Of a stretch of 15,980 bases of DNA, positions 7,229-14,021 are shown in pieces. The stretch is taken from the NCBI GenBank assembly GCA_025938055.1, contig JAICQC010000056.1:1-15980 (forward strand), given 5' to 3'. A model generated the notes under the pieces. The model was not told the DNA's origin. It made no database searches and saw nothing but the letters and a program-made list of their open reading frames with translations. Positions within the stretch are counted from its first letter, which is position 1. Every line of letters starts with the position of its first letter. The DNA is from Anaerolineales bacterium. Lineage in GTDB: Bacteria; Chloroflexota; Anaerolineae; Anaerolineales; Villigracilaceae. Both the position numbers and the translations under genes were made by a program.

Positions 7229-7267
7229 CAGGTAAACAAGCCGCTTACAACTTGTTTACCTGTTTAC
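7224..7267. repeat. perfect 17-bp inverted repeat upstream of tmk
   Basis: GTAAACAGGTAAACAAG (7224-7240) and CTTGTTTACCTGTTTAC (7251-7267) are perfect inverted copies around a 10-nt loop. The stem end overlaps the tmk -35 hexamer. Partial copies of the same word (GTATACAGGTA at 7200-7210) continue toward tmk. No T-tract follows on the minus strand, so it is not a standard terminator for the upstream R3H gene. It looks like a repetitive element that now sits in the promoter. Confidence 0.75.
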
Positions 7268-7287
7268 GTGTGTACATGGTTACTCTT

Positions 7288-8904
7288 TCATTCCCTAAAA
7301 ATCCTCACATGCCGGCGCGGCTCTTTCCCATAGGAATGGCTGACCAGCTCGGCGTTGCGCGCCATCTCGTGCTGCAAACGCCGCACCAGTGAGGGACTGG
7401 GCGGCAGGTCCACCCAGCGCTCGCCATTGAGTACCGCCGCGATCGCCTGCTGGGTTTGCTGTTTTACGTTGCTCATGTCCGACGAGGCGAACTGATCCTG
7501 CGACGTCAAATTGAACAGGTCGCTGAGGAATTGCTCCATCTGTGACACCGTGTTGGCGCGCAGGACATAGATCGGAATGCCGCGATGTTCGGCATCCACG
7601 ATCGTCTGCTGGCGGTCGCGGTAATACGTCTTCAACGTCACCAGCGCGTTGGCGTCATCCACATCTTTGACGATCACCGCTGGCACGCCCAGTCTCTTGG
7701 CAGCTTGCATAAGCCGGTTACGCGCCACGCCATGCGGGTACACTTTTACGGTCTGCAGCGCGCCGCGCGTGGGCTCGAGCCGGGTTGCGCTGGATTGCTC
7801 GAGACGCGTGGAAATGGGCACAGGCTCCTCGGCGGCTGCCGCGGGCTGGCGTCCGCGCCGGGGCGCCTTCGTCTCCTTGGCATCCAACCCCGATGTTGAA
7901 ATGAGCGCAGCCTTCTCGATCTGGATATTTCCCTTATCGTCGCGCGTCCGGATCTGCGGAGCAAGCGGGAAGCCGCGCAGGAGCGCATCCACCGACGCCA
8001 TGATATCGACATGGACCGCGAAACGATCGCGGGTCTGGATCTCGATGAGGACGTCGAACGTGGGTGGAGCGCGTCGTTCGAGGACCGTTTTCTGGGTGCC
8101 GCGCCGGCGCGCTTCCTCGTCCGAAAGCGTGACCGCTTCGATCCCACCCACCAGGTCGCTCAAGGTCGGGTTGAGAAGCAGGTTATCCAATGTTTGACCA
8201 TGCGCGGTGCCGATGAGCTGCACGCCGCGTTCGGCGATTGTGCGGGCCGCGGCGGCTTCGGCTTCGCGCCCGATCTCATCGATGACGATCACTTCCGGGT
8301 TGTGGTTCTCAACCGCTTCGATCATCACCTCATGCTGAAGCATGGGTTCGCGCACCTGCATGCGGCGCGCCTTGCCCACCGCGGGATGCGGCACATCACC
8401 GTCACCGCCGATCTCATTAGAGGTATCCACGATCACGACGCGTTTCTGTTCGGCAATGATGCGTGCAGCTTCACGCAGGAGCGTGGTCTTGCCGACGCCC
8501 GGACGTCCCAGGATCAGTGCAGATTTGCCCGATTCGACAATATCCTGAATAATGTCAACCGTTCCGTAAATGGCGCGTCCCACGCGCAAGGTTAAACCGA
8601 CCACAGCTGTGCGGCGGTTGCGAATGGCAGAAATACGGTGCAGGGTCCGCTCGATGCCAGCGCGGTTATCGGCGTCGAACTCGCCCGTGCGTTCGTCCAC
8701 ATAATCGATTTCGGCGCGCGTCACTTCCGTTTCGCGCAAGCTAATCTCGCGCTCCACAAAACGGGCAGTAGGGACACGACCTAAATCAAGGATGATCTCG
8801 AGCAGGTTCTCGCTATCGTTCGCCCTCTCAACTGCATGGCGAATATCAAGAGGAAGGACGTCGAGAAGAGCATCCAGGTCGTCAGTTATTAGTAATTGAG
8901 TCAT
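7288..8904 (-). CDS. AAA ATPase with R3H domain (Ycf45/SpoIIIAA-like nucleic-acid-binding protein)
   Basis: The protein has 538 residues. The N-terminal 120 residues include a region preceding the motor. The ATPase domain has Walker A GRPGVGKTT (133-141), Walker B EVIVIDEIG (204-212), and a downstream GTAHGQTLDN (232-241) sensor-like block. It belongs to the SpoIIIAA/Ycf45 group rather than to helicases. A low-complexity basic/Ala-rich linker (about 340-380) is followed by a second globular domain (385-465) and a C-terminal R3H domain (about 480-538) with the Arg508-x3-His512 signature that binds single-stranded nucleic acid. The biological role is not established. No Shine-Dalgarno site precedes the ATG; a promoter about 60 bp upstream is likely. 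Its stop is 95 bp before tmk. Confidence 0.88.
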   Translation of the reverse strand: MTQLLITDDLDALLDVLPLDIRHAVERANDSENLLEIILDLGRVPTARFVEREISLRETEVTRAEIDYVDERTGEFDADNRAGIERTLHRISAIRNRRTAVVGLTLRVGRAIYGTVDIIQDIVESGKSALILGRPGVGKTTLLREAARIIAEQKRVVIVDTSNEIGGDGDVPHPAVGKARRMQVREPMLQHEVMIEAVENHNPEVIVIDEIGREAEAAAARTIAERGVQLIGTAHGQTLDNLLLNPTLSDLVGGIEAVTLSDEEARRRGTQKTVLERRAPPTFDVLIEIQTRDRFAVHVDIMASVDALLRGFPLAPQIRTRDDKGNIQIEKAALISTSGLDAKETKAPRRGRQPAAAAEEPVPISTRLEQSSATRLEPTRGALQTVKVYPHGVARNRLMQAAKRLGVPAVIVKDVDDANALVTLKTYYRDRQQTIVDAEHRGIPIYVLRANTVSQMEQFLSDLFNLTSQDQFASSDMSNVKQQTQQAIAAVLNGERWVDLPPSPSLVRRLQHEMARNAELVSHSYGKEPRRHVRIFRE

Positions 8905-8943
8905 ATTTAATCAGTTTTTGATAGATAAAAGTGGGAAAGCAAA

Positions 8944-8989
8944 AGGGAATTCCCTCGCGAAGCATACTTGCGCCGCCTGTGCTTGCCAA
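8944..8989 (-). promoter_or_regulatory. promoter of the R3H/AAA gene with a palindrome near +1
   Basis: On the minus strand TTGGCA (8984-8989, 5/6 match), a 17-nt spacer and TATGCT (8961-8966, 4/6 match) form a sigma70-like promoter. The expected start of transcription is near 8954, at the edge of the perfect palindrome AGGGAATTCCCT (8944-8955). That would leave a leader of about 50 nt. The remaining bases up to the GNAT-like gene (8990-9161) show no gene. A TATAAT hexamer at 9066-9071 on the minus strand has no matching -35. Confidence 0.5.
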
Positions 8990-9161
8990 AATCAGCGGCA
9001 TACCACACCCTTATAAGGAATCAATGACCATGTCAGAATACCTGCCTATCCGTCAATATACCCCAATTATACGAGAAATCGAGCAATCTGAATGTTGGAA
9101 AGTTGTTATAAAATCCGCGAGGAATCAAGGGTAATCTCTATCCAGCCTCTCGAAATGATGT

Positions 9162-10076
9162 CTACTTCTGCCCCTCTACCCTGCTCACTCTCGAGGGCTG
9201 TACGGTTATGCCTTTGGGTACCGAAGGGACAGTTTGTTCCTCTTTGACCAGGTGTGCCAAATGCTTGACCATCACTGCCTGCCGGTCCGCGCCCTGCGCG
9301 CCCAGATCTGCCAACACAGGTTCAAGCCATGCCTGGTAGGACCGCACACACACATATATCGGTCGATTCCTCCGATCTGGAAGTGTGCTAATCAAGGATG
9401 CCAGTTTCGCGCTCACATCTATGGCTTCGGGATGAATGAGCGGCAACAATACAATTCCATATACGCCCTGCGTCGCGCTCACATAGCACTTCACACCCTC
9501 ATTGGACATCCAGCCCAGCGGACTCTTCGGTTGCGGCTCAAACGGCTGCAAAAGCGGTGGAACAATCTGATGATAAAGACTCTGCACAGATGGTACATGA
9601 ACGGACTTGACCCGCATCCACTCAAACGACCGATCTGCTTGCGCTATGGCAGAGACGTCCCACATCCTCTGCCACGCATACACGGAGAACCCCGCCCTGC
9701 GCAGTGCCACAAAGGCGTCACTTCTTTCGTCCACCTCCGCAAGCACATGGAACGCGCCCCATGATCCCGCCTGGACAGATAAGTTCTCAAGCAATTCGGG
9801 CAGTTCGGGATGATCGAGCTGCGAGGCCGGCGCGATAAAGAGCAGCTTCGCAAACGTCTCGTTGCGCGAGTGGATAATGCCCCCCAATACCGATTCTTCC
9901 TCGCCATTGACGATCGCGGAATAAATGTGCCGCGCCGGGTTGACGTAAGCAAACAACCCCACCGCGCCAAGTGGATTCCCGCGCGTCAGGGTACGCGCGG
10001 TATCCAACCCGATCGCGTCATCACGGAAACTATATAAATATGGCAGATCGAAGATAGCCAGGGGACGTATGGACAT
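9162..10076 (-). CDS. GNAT-like conserved protein of unknown substrate
   Basis: The protein has 304 residues from the ATG at 10076 (MSIRPLAIFDLPYL). The N-terminal half reads like a GNAT fold: a strand-helix start, a GGIIHSRNETFAKLLFIAP strand pair near residues 65-85, then FHVLAEVDERSDAFVALRRAGFSVYAWQRMW (109-139), typical of the last strands and helix of GNAT acetyltransferases. The second half (about 150-280) could be a further divergent domain. A canonical acetyl-CoA loop (Q/RxxGxG/A) is not obvious, so activity is uncertain. An ATG six codons earlier (10094) lies upstream of a perfect TATAAT; that box ends 6 nt before the chosen ATG, which supports the shorter, leaderless start. Confidence 0.65.
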   Translation of the reverse strand: MSIRPLAIFDLPYLYSFRDDAIGLDTARTLTRGNPLGAVGLFAYVNPARHIYSAIVNGEEESVLGGIIHSRNETFAKLLFIAPASQLDHPELPELLENLSVQAGSWGAFHVLAEVDERSDAFVALRRAGFSVYAWQRMWDVSAIAQADRSFEWMRVKSVHVPSVQSLYHQIVPPLLQPFEPQPKSPLGWMSNEGVKCYVSATQGVYGIVLLPLIHPEAIDVSAKLASLISTLPDRRNRPIYVCVRSYQAWLEPVLADLGAQGADRQAVMVKHLAHLVKEEQTVPSVPKGITVQPSRVSRVEGQK

Positions 10077-10082
10077 GCTCAG

Positions 10083-10088
10083 ATTATA
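10083..10088 (-). promoter_or_regulatory. -10 box of the GNAT-like gene, leaderless arrangement
   Basis: A perfect TATAAT on the minus strand ends 6 nt before the ATG at 10076. There is no Shine-Dalgarno site. No strong -35 is found at 16-18 nt. Confidence 0.55.
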
Positions 10089-10098
10089 TGTCATCAGT

Positions 10099-10153
10099 AG
10101 CCTGAAGGGTGTTGCAATCTCAAAATCGAATGAGAGTTGATTCTATTCAGGCT
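10099..10153. repeat. inverted repeat between pdxT and the GNAT-like gene
   Basis: AGCCTGAA (10099-10106) and TTCAGGCT (10146-10153) are perfect 8-bp inverted copies 39 bp apart, with a short TCTCA/TGAGA pair inside. It lies just downstream of the pdxT stop and could contribute to transcript ends, but it has no T-tract. Confidence 0.35.
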
Positions 10154-10162
10154 CACTTCGAA

Positions 10163-10741
10163 TTAATCAGCCAGTGAAAGAAAATATTCGTGGAAGCGCG
10201 TATCGTTCGTCAATTCGGGGTGAAACGAGGTTGCCAGGAGGTGACCCTGCTGAGCGGCGACGATCCTCCCGTCTGGAACCGAGGCGAGGACCTTCGCATC
10301 TCCCTGCACCGACTCAATGATAGGCGCGCGGATAAAGACCGCGTGATAATCATCCTTTGTGTTCGTCGCCTTTTTGACCTCCGGAACATCGAGGTCCGCT
10401 TCAAAGGAATCGACCTGGCGACCAAAAGCATTACGGTTGACCTTGATATCCATGAGACCCAGCAGCGGCTGATCCCGGCTGATATCCTTGGAAAGAAAGA
10501 TCGCGCCCGCGCAGGTCCCCCAGATCGCGTGGCGCTGCCCGAACTGTTTCAACGGCTCCATCAACTCATATGTCACGGCGAGCTTACCGATCGTTGTCGA
10601 TTCCCCGCCCGGGATGATGAGACCGTCCAAGCCTTTGAGATGCTCAGGCAAACGCACCTCGGCAGTTTCCACACCGAGGCGCTTTAGCATCGAGATATGT
10701 TCAGCAAAATCGCCCTGGAGAGCGAGTACACCAATTTTCAT
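10163..10741 (-). CDS. pdxT: pyridoxal 5'-phosphate synthase glutaminase subunit PdxT
   Basis: PdxT hydrolyses glutamine and passes ammonia to PdxS in the 12+12 PLP synthase complex of the DXP-independent vitamin B6 pathway. The protein has 192 residues, the usual length. The class I amidotransferase triad is complete: Cys77 (WGTCAGA), His174 and Glu176 (SFHPEL). The oxyanion-side motif PGGEST is at 44-49. The N-terminus MKIGVLALQGDFAEH is characteristic. The gene is 75 bp downstream of pdxS and surely co-transcribed with it; the gap holds an inverted repeat. No Shine-Dalgarno site is visible before the ATG, so translation may rely on the upstream ribosomes. Confidence 0.96.
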   Translation of the reverse strand: MKIGVLALQGDFAEHISMLKRLGVETAEVRLPEHLKGLDGLIIPGGESTTIGKLAVTYELMEPLKQFGQRHAIWGTCAGAIFLSKDISRDQPLLGLMDIKVNRNAFGRQVDSFEADLDVPEVKKATNTKDDYHAVFIRAPIIESVQGDAKVLASVPDGRIVAAQQGHLLATSFHPELTNDTRFHEYFLSLAD

Positions 10742-10760
10742 AATGTAGCAATCAGTGATT

Positions 10761-10811
10761 AGCTGTTAGCGATTAGCAGAGATATGAGCTAAACGCTAAT
10801 GACTAACAGCT
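10761..10811. repeat. imperfect 17-bp inverted repeat between pdxS and pdxT
   Basis: AGCTGTTAGCGATTAGC (10761-10777) and GCTAATGACTAACAGCT (10795-10811) match as inverted copies at 15 of 17 positions around a 17-nt loop. The GCTAA/TTAGC words recur through the whole 75-bp gap. It looks like another short degenerate intergenic repeat family. A stem here in the pdxS-pdxT message could affect mRNA stability or the subunit ratio. Confidence 0.55.
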
Positions 10812-10816
10812 AACAA

Positions 10817-11704
10817 TTACCAGCCCCGCCCTGCGATTCTTTCCACTTCCGGCATCTGTGAAACGTTGCGTCCCACCATCGGTTCGCCGAGATCCTTGCT
10901 CACGTCCGCCAGAATGCCGGCGTCCTGATAATGCGTCACCGCTTTGACGATTGCCGCAGCGCGCCGGGCGGGATCTCCGCTCTTGAAGATTCCCGAACCG
11001 ACGAACACACCGTCCACACCAAGCTGCATCATCAGTGCCGCGTCGGCAGGGGTTGCGACTCCGCCCGCCGCAAAATTGACGACCGGCATGCGCCCGAGTT
11101 CCTTGGTCTCTTTGATGAGCTCATAGGGCGCGCCGATCTCCTTGGCGTACCGCATCAACTCTTCGTCAGCCATGGTGGTTAGATGGCGAATGTCGCCCAA
11201 CACCGTGCGCGCGTGACGGACCGCTTCCACCACATCGCCCGTCCCCGCCTCGCCCTTGGTGCGGATCATCGCCGCGCCTTCACCGACGCGTCGCAGCGCC
11301 TCGCCAAGGTTGCGGCAGCCGCATACAAACGGAACCTTGAAGTTATGCTTCAAAATGTGATTCGATTCATCGGCAGGGGTCAGCACTTCCGATTCGTCGA
11401 TGTAATCGACACCAACCGCTTCGAGAATCTGTGCTTCCACAAAATGCCCGATGCGGCACTTCGCCATCACCGGAATCGTGACCGCGTCCATGATCTTCAG
11501 AATCAGGTCCGGGTCAGACATGCGCGCCACACCGCCGTTAGCGCGGATATCCGCCGGGACGCGCTCGAGCGCCATCACGGCACACGCGCCGGCGTCTTCA
11601 GCGATCTTTGCATGTTCCGGCGTGACCACATCCATGATGACGCCGCCTTTGAGCATTTGTGCCAAGCCCTTCTTGACAGCGAAGGTACCAGTCTTTTCTT
11701 CCAT
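10817..11704 (-). CDS. pdxS: pyridoxal 5'-phosphate synthase subunit PdxS
   Basis: PdxS builds PLP from ribose 5-phosphate, glyceraldehyde 3-phosphate and ammonia supplied by PdxT. The protein has 295 residues, the usual length, and is a TIM barrel. Asp25 (VIMDVV), Lys82 (MAKCRIGH) and Lys150 (RTKGEAGTG) match the catalytic Asp24, Lys81 and Lys149 of the Bacillus enzyme with a one-residue shift. [13 protein letters not shown] and FVGSGIF are the phosphate-binding loops. AGGAG at 11712-11716 lies 7 nt before the ATG. A sigma70-like promoter precedes it. It is divergent from a MocR-type regulator, the arrangement typical of pdxR and pdxST. Confidence 0.98.
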   Translation of the reverse strand: MEEKTGTFAVKKGLAQMLKGGVIMDVVTPEHAKIAEDAGACAVMALERVPADIRANGGVARMSDPDLILKIMDAVTIPVMAKCRIGHFVEAQILEAVGVDYIDESEVLTPADESNHILKHNFKVPFVCGCRNLGEALRRVGEGAAMIRTKGEAGTGDVVEAVRHARTVLGDIRHLTTMADEELMRYAKEIGAPYELIKETKELGRMPVVNFAAGGVATPADAALMMQLGVDGVFVGSGIFKSGDPARRAAAIVKAVTHYQDAGILADVSKDLGEPMVGRNVSQMPEVERIAGRGW

Positions 11705-11734
11705 AGAATTTCTCCTGATCGTAATTGGACTGAG

Positions 11735-11762
11735 ATTCTACCATGCTGTACTTTCATCGCAA
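11735..11762 (-). promoter_or_regulatory. pdxST promoter
   Basis: On the minus strand TTGCGA (11757-11762), a 16-nt spacer and TAGAAT (11735-11740, 5/6 match) lie about 30 nt before the pdxS ATG, leaving a short leader with a Shine-Dalgarno site. The -35 is weak (4/6), as expected for a promoter that needs an activator. Confidence 0.5.
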
Positions 11763-11822
11763 GAGTCGGGTGACAGCATGTTCAATCCGTCGGGGGATAT
11801 GCTTACATCTAATTCTAGAAGA

Positions 11823-11908
11823 AAAGTGGCATAAGTTAAGAGCCAATGTTCAGCAATCGGAAATAGTCCAATTCATTGGATTGGGCAAACTAATCAAACA
11901 TTGGCTCT
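11823..11908. promoter_or_regulatory. nested inverted repeats in the pdxR/pdxS divergent region, candidate PdxR operator
   Basis: The outer arms AGAGCCAATGTT (11839-11850) and AACATTGGCTCT (11897-11908) are perfect 12-bp inverted copies. Between them lies TCCAAT-TC-ATTGGA (11867-11880), itself an inverted repeat. All contain the word CCAAT/ATTGG, which recurs at TAATTGGAC (11722-11730) near the pdxS promoter. AAAGTGGCATA at 11823-11833 partly resembles the AAAGTGG-type site reported for actinobacterial PdxR. Binding by the divergent MocR regulator is an inference. Confidence 0.5.
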
Positions 11909-11974
11909 ATGGTTTAGCCCGAAGTTCTGATATATATACCATACCAATATTGTCAGCAGCCACGGAGATGTGAA

Positions 11975-13456
11975 ATGCGTATTCCCCTCGATCGTCAGAG
12001 TTCTGTACCCCTGTACCAGCAGATCGAATCCTATCTACGGCAGGGAATCCTGTCGAGCAGTCTGCCTGCCGACACTCGCCTGCCAGCCAGTCGACAGCTC
12101 GCGCGCGATCTGGGTGTGAATCGCATCACTGTGGAAAACGCGTATGCGCAGCTCGAGACCGACGGATTGATTTACTCCAGGATGGGCAGCGGCACCTATG
12201 TTCTGCCTCCCAGTCCGCTCCTGGCGCTTTCGAAAGATGGTCCCGGCGACTCCTGGCCGCTCTGGCAGCAGGATGTGGAGTTCCAAGCCCGGGTCACCGA
12301 GAGCAGACCCCGAGAAGAGATGCTCAGGAAAGCAGCTCGGCATCTTCATATGCTCAGCTTTTCCAGCGGCATCGGGGATTCCGATCTTTTCCCAGCCGAG
12401 GACTTTCGCAAAGTGCTCCAGACTGTCATGCGCCGCGACGGGATTGCGGCGCTCGATTATGGGGAACCGAGCGGGCACGCCCCACTGCGTGAGATCATCG
12501 CGCATATTTTAGCCACGCAGGGGCTTCAGGCGCGGCCGGAAAATGTTCTTATTACAGCCGGTTCACAGCAGGCGTTATCCCTGGTGTCACAGCTTTTACT
12601 CAAGCCGGGCGATGTGATCATGGTGGAGAGCCCCACGTATTCAGGCGCGCTGGATCTGTTCCGTGCCCTGGGATTCAAAGTAGTGGGAGTTCCAGTGGAT
12701 GGACAGGGCATGCAGGTGGAAGCGCTGGAAAAACTTCTCCAGCAGCATCATCCAAAACTCATTTACACCATTCCCAACTTCCACAACCCGACCGGTACCT
12801 GCCTGAGCAGCCAGCGCCGCGTCGAATTAATTGTCCTGGCAGACCGGTATAACATCCCTATCCTGGAAGATGATTTTGTGGGCGATTTGCGTTACGAAGG
12901 GCGCACCCAGCCTGCGCTCAAAGCACTCGACCCAGGCGGGCGCGTTATCTACGTCAGCACCTTTTCGAAGATCTTGATGCCAGGGCTGCGTGTGGGCTTC
13001 CTGGTCGCTGAGGGTCCCATCTACAACTGTCTGGTCAATTTCAAGCGCGTCAACGATCTGGCTACTTCCACGCTCATCCAGCGGGCCCTGGAAGCCTTCG
13101 TCACCGTGGGAAGGTACCAGTCCTATCTGCGCCGTTCCTGCCAGATCTTCCATAAACGCCGCGATGCTATGGTATTGGCAATTCGACGTTACCTCCCCAA
13201 TGGAGTCAATTTTGATATGCCTCAGGGTGGGCTGTTCATCTGGCTTCGATTACCTGACGACCTGTCTTCAGATAAATTGCTGCCACTGGCATGGGAGGAG
13301 GGCGTGGACTTTGCACCGGGAAATGACTTCTTCCCGGATGGAATGGGCGGTGAAAACTGGCTGCGCCTCAATTTCGTAGCTCAGGCGCCCGACAAAATCG
13401 AGGAGGGAATCAAGAGGCTGGGGAAAGCTATGAAGCGCTTGAGTGCAGTTTCCTAG
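11975..13456 (+). CDS. pdxR: MocR-type GntR/aminotransferase-fold regulator, probably PdxR
   Basis: The protein has 493 residues. A GntR winged helix (about 10-78: PLYQQIESYLRQGIL, LPASRQLARDLGVNRITVENAYAQLETDGLI) is joined by a linker to a fold-type I aminotransferase domain (about 125-490). NPTG is at 271-274, the PLP lysine is Lys332 (STFSK) and Arg464 (WLRLNF) is the carboxylate-binding arginine. The usual EDDY motif reads EDDF (298-301), so the Tyr that contacts the PLP hydroxyl is Phe. GGAG at 11964-11967 is 7 nt before the ATG. Divergence from pdxS makes PdxR, which senses PLP and switches pdxST, the likely identity. A regulator of another pathway or an enzyme remains possible. Confidence 0.8.
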   Translation: MRIPLDRQSSVPLYQQIESYLRQGILSSSLPADTRLPASRQLARDLGVNRITVENAYAQLETDGLIYSRMGSGTYVLPPSPLLALSKDGPGDSWPLWQQDVEFQARVTESRPREEMLRKAARHLHMLSFSSGIGDSDLFPAEDFRKVLQTVMRRDGIAALDYGEPSGHAPLREIIAHILATQGLQARPENVLITAGSQQALSLVSQLLLKPGDVIMVESPTYSGALDLFRALGFKVVGVPVDGQGMQVEALEKLLQQHHPKLIYTIPNFHNPTGTCLSSQRRVELIVLADRYNIPILEDDFVGDLRYEGRTQPALKALDPGGRVIYVSTFSKILMPGLRVGFLVAEGPIYNCLVNFKRVNDLATSTLIQRALEAFVTVGRYQSYLRRSCQIFHKRRDAMVLAIRRYLPNGVNFDMPQGGLFIWLRLPDDLSSDKLLPLAWEEGVDFAPGNDFFPDGMGGENWLRLNFVAQAPDKIEEGIKRLGKAMKRLSAVS

Positions 13457-13481
13457 TTCTTCATATGGATGAGATCACAGC

Positions 13482-13551
13482 TTGACAAAACAACTGAATC
13501 GAATACAATTAGGACAATGATACAATTAGGACAATTGTACAAAGATACAAT
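13482..13551 (+). promoter_or_regulatory. promoter and direct-repeat operator of the GntR-slipin-sdpI unit
   Basis: TTGACA (13482-13487, perfect), a 16-nt spacer and TACAAT (13504-13509, 5/6) form a strong promoter. The 16-nt word ATACAATTAGGACAAT occurs twice in tandem (13503-13518 and 13520-13535), period 17, and covers the -10. A third partial copy (ATACAATTT, 13545-13553) abuts the ATG, and ATTGTA-6-TACAAT (13534-13551) makes an inverted pair. The layout suggests autorepression by the GntR protein encoded immediately downstream. Confidence 0.65.
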
Positions 13552-13553
13552 TT

Positions 13554-13970
13554 ATGGCAAATAAAAAGCTTATGCTCGAGATCGACTTCCGTTCGGGCTT
13601 GCCCATCTATACCCAGATCGTGAATCAGGTACAGGCGCAAGTCGCCGGTGGTTATTTGCAACCAGGTGATCAGTTGCCGACGGTCCGGGCGCTTGCCGAA
13701 GAATTACGAGTCAACTTCAATACGGTCGCAAGAGCGTATCGAATATTGGACGAAGCCCGGATCATCTCAACCCAGCAGGGACGCGGGACCTATATTACTG
13801 AGGTGCCGCCACCGAAAGTCACCGAACGGCTGCGCAGGGAATCATTGGAAGCCCTGACCCAGCGCTACATCGGTGAAGCCCTGCGGCTGGAGTTTTCCAA
13901 GGACGAGATTAGTGAAATGGTCAAGGTTCAACTCAAGGATTGGAATGCCGGCGTTGCGCTTCGACATTAA
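13554..13970 (+). CDS. GntR-family repressor, YtrA subfamily
   Basis: The protein has 138 residues. The winged helix-turn-helix spans about 12-82 (GLPIYTQIVNQVQAQV, LPTVRALAEELRVNFNTVARAYRILDEARII, QGRGTYI). The short helical C-terminus (about 85-130) lacks an effector domain, as in the YtrA subfamily; these dimers usually repress the operon they head. It is the first gene of a plus-strand unit with slipin, an SdpI-like protein and a DUF4177 protein. No Shine-Dalgarno site is seen, and the ATG directly follows an operator half-site; an in-frame ATG at 13572 is an alternative start. The signal or drug that releases it cannot be told from sequence. Confidence 0.88.
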   Translation: MANKKLMLEIDFRSGLPIYTQIVNQVQAQVAGGYLQPGDQLPTVRALAEELRVNFNTVARAYRILDEARIISTQQGRGTYITEVPPPKVTERLRRESLEALTQRYIGEALRLEFSKDEISEMVKVQLKDWNAGVALRH

Positions 13971-14021
13971 TGGAGCAGAGAAGCCGGAAAATGAGCAAAC
14001 GGAAACAAGGAGGCTGTCAAA

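Noticed and set aside
8931..9134. 67-codon plus-strand open frame upstream of the R3H gene
   Set aside because: It covers the minus-strand promoter region, has no Shine-Dalgarno site and does not resemble a known family.
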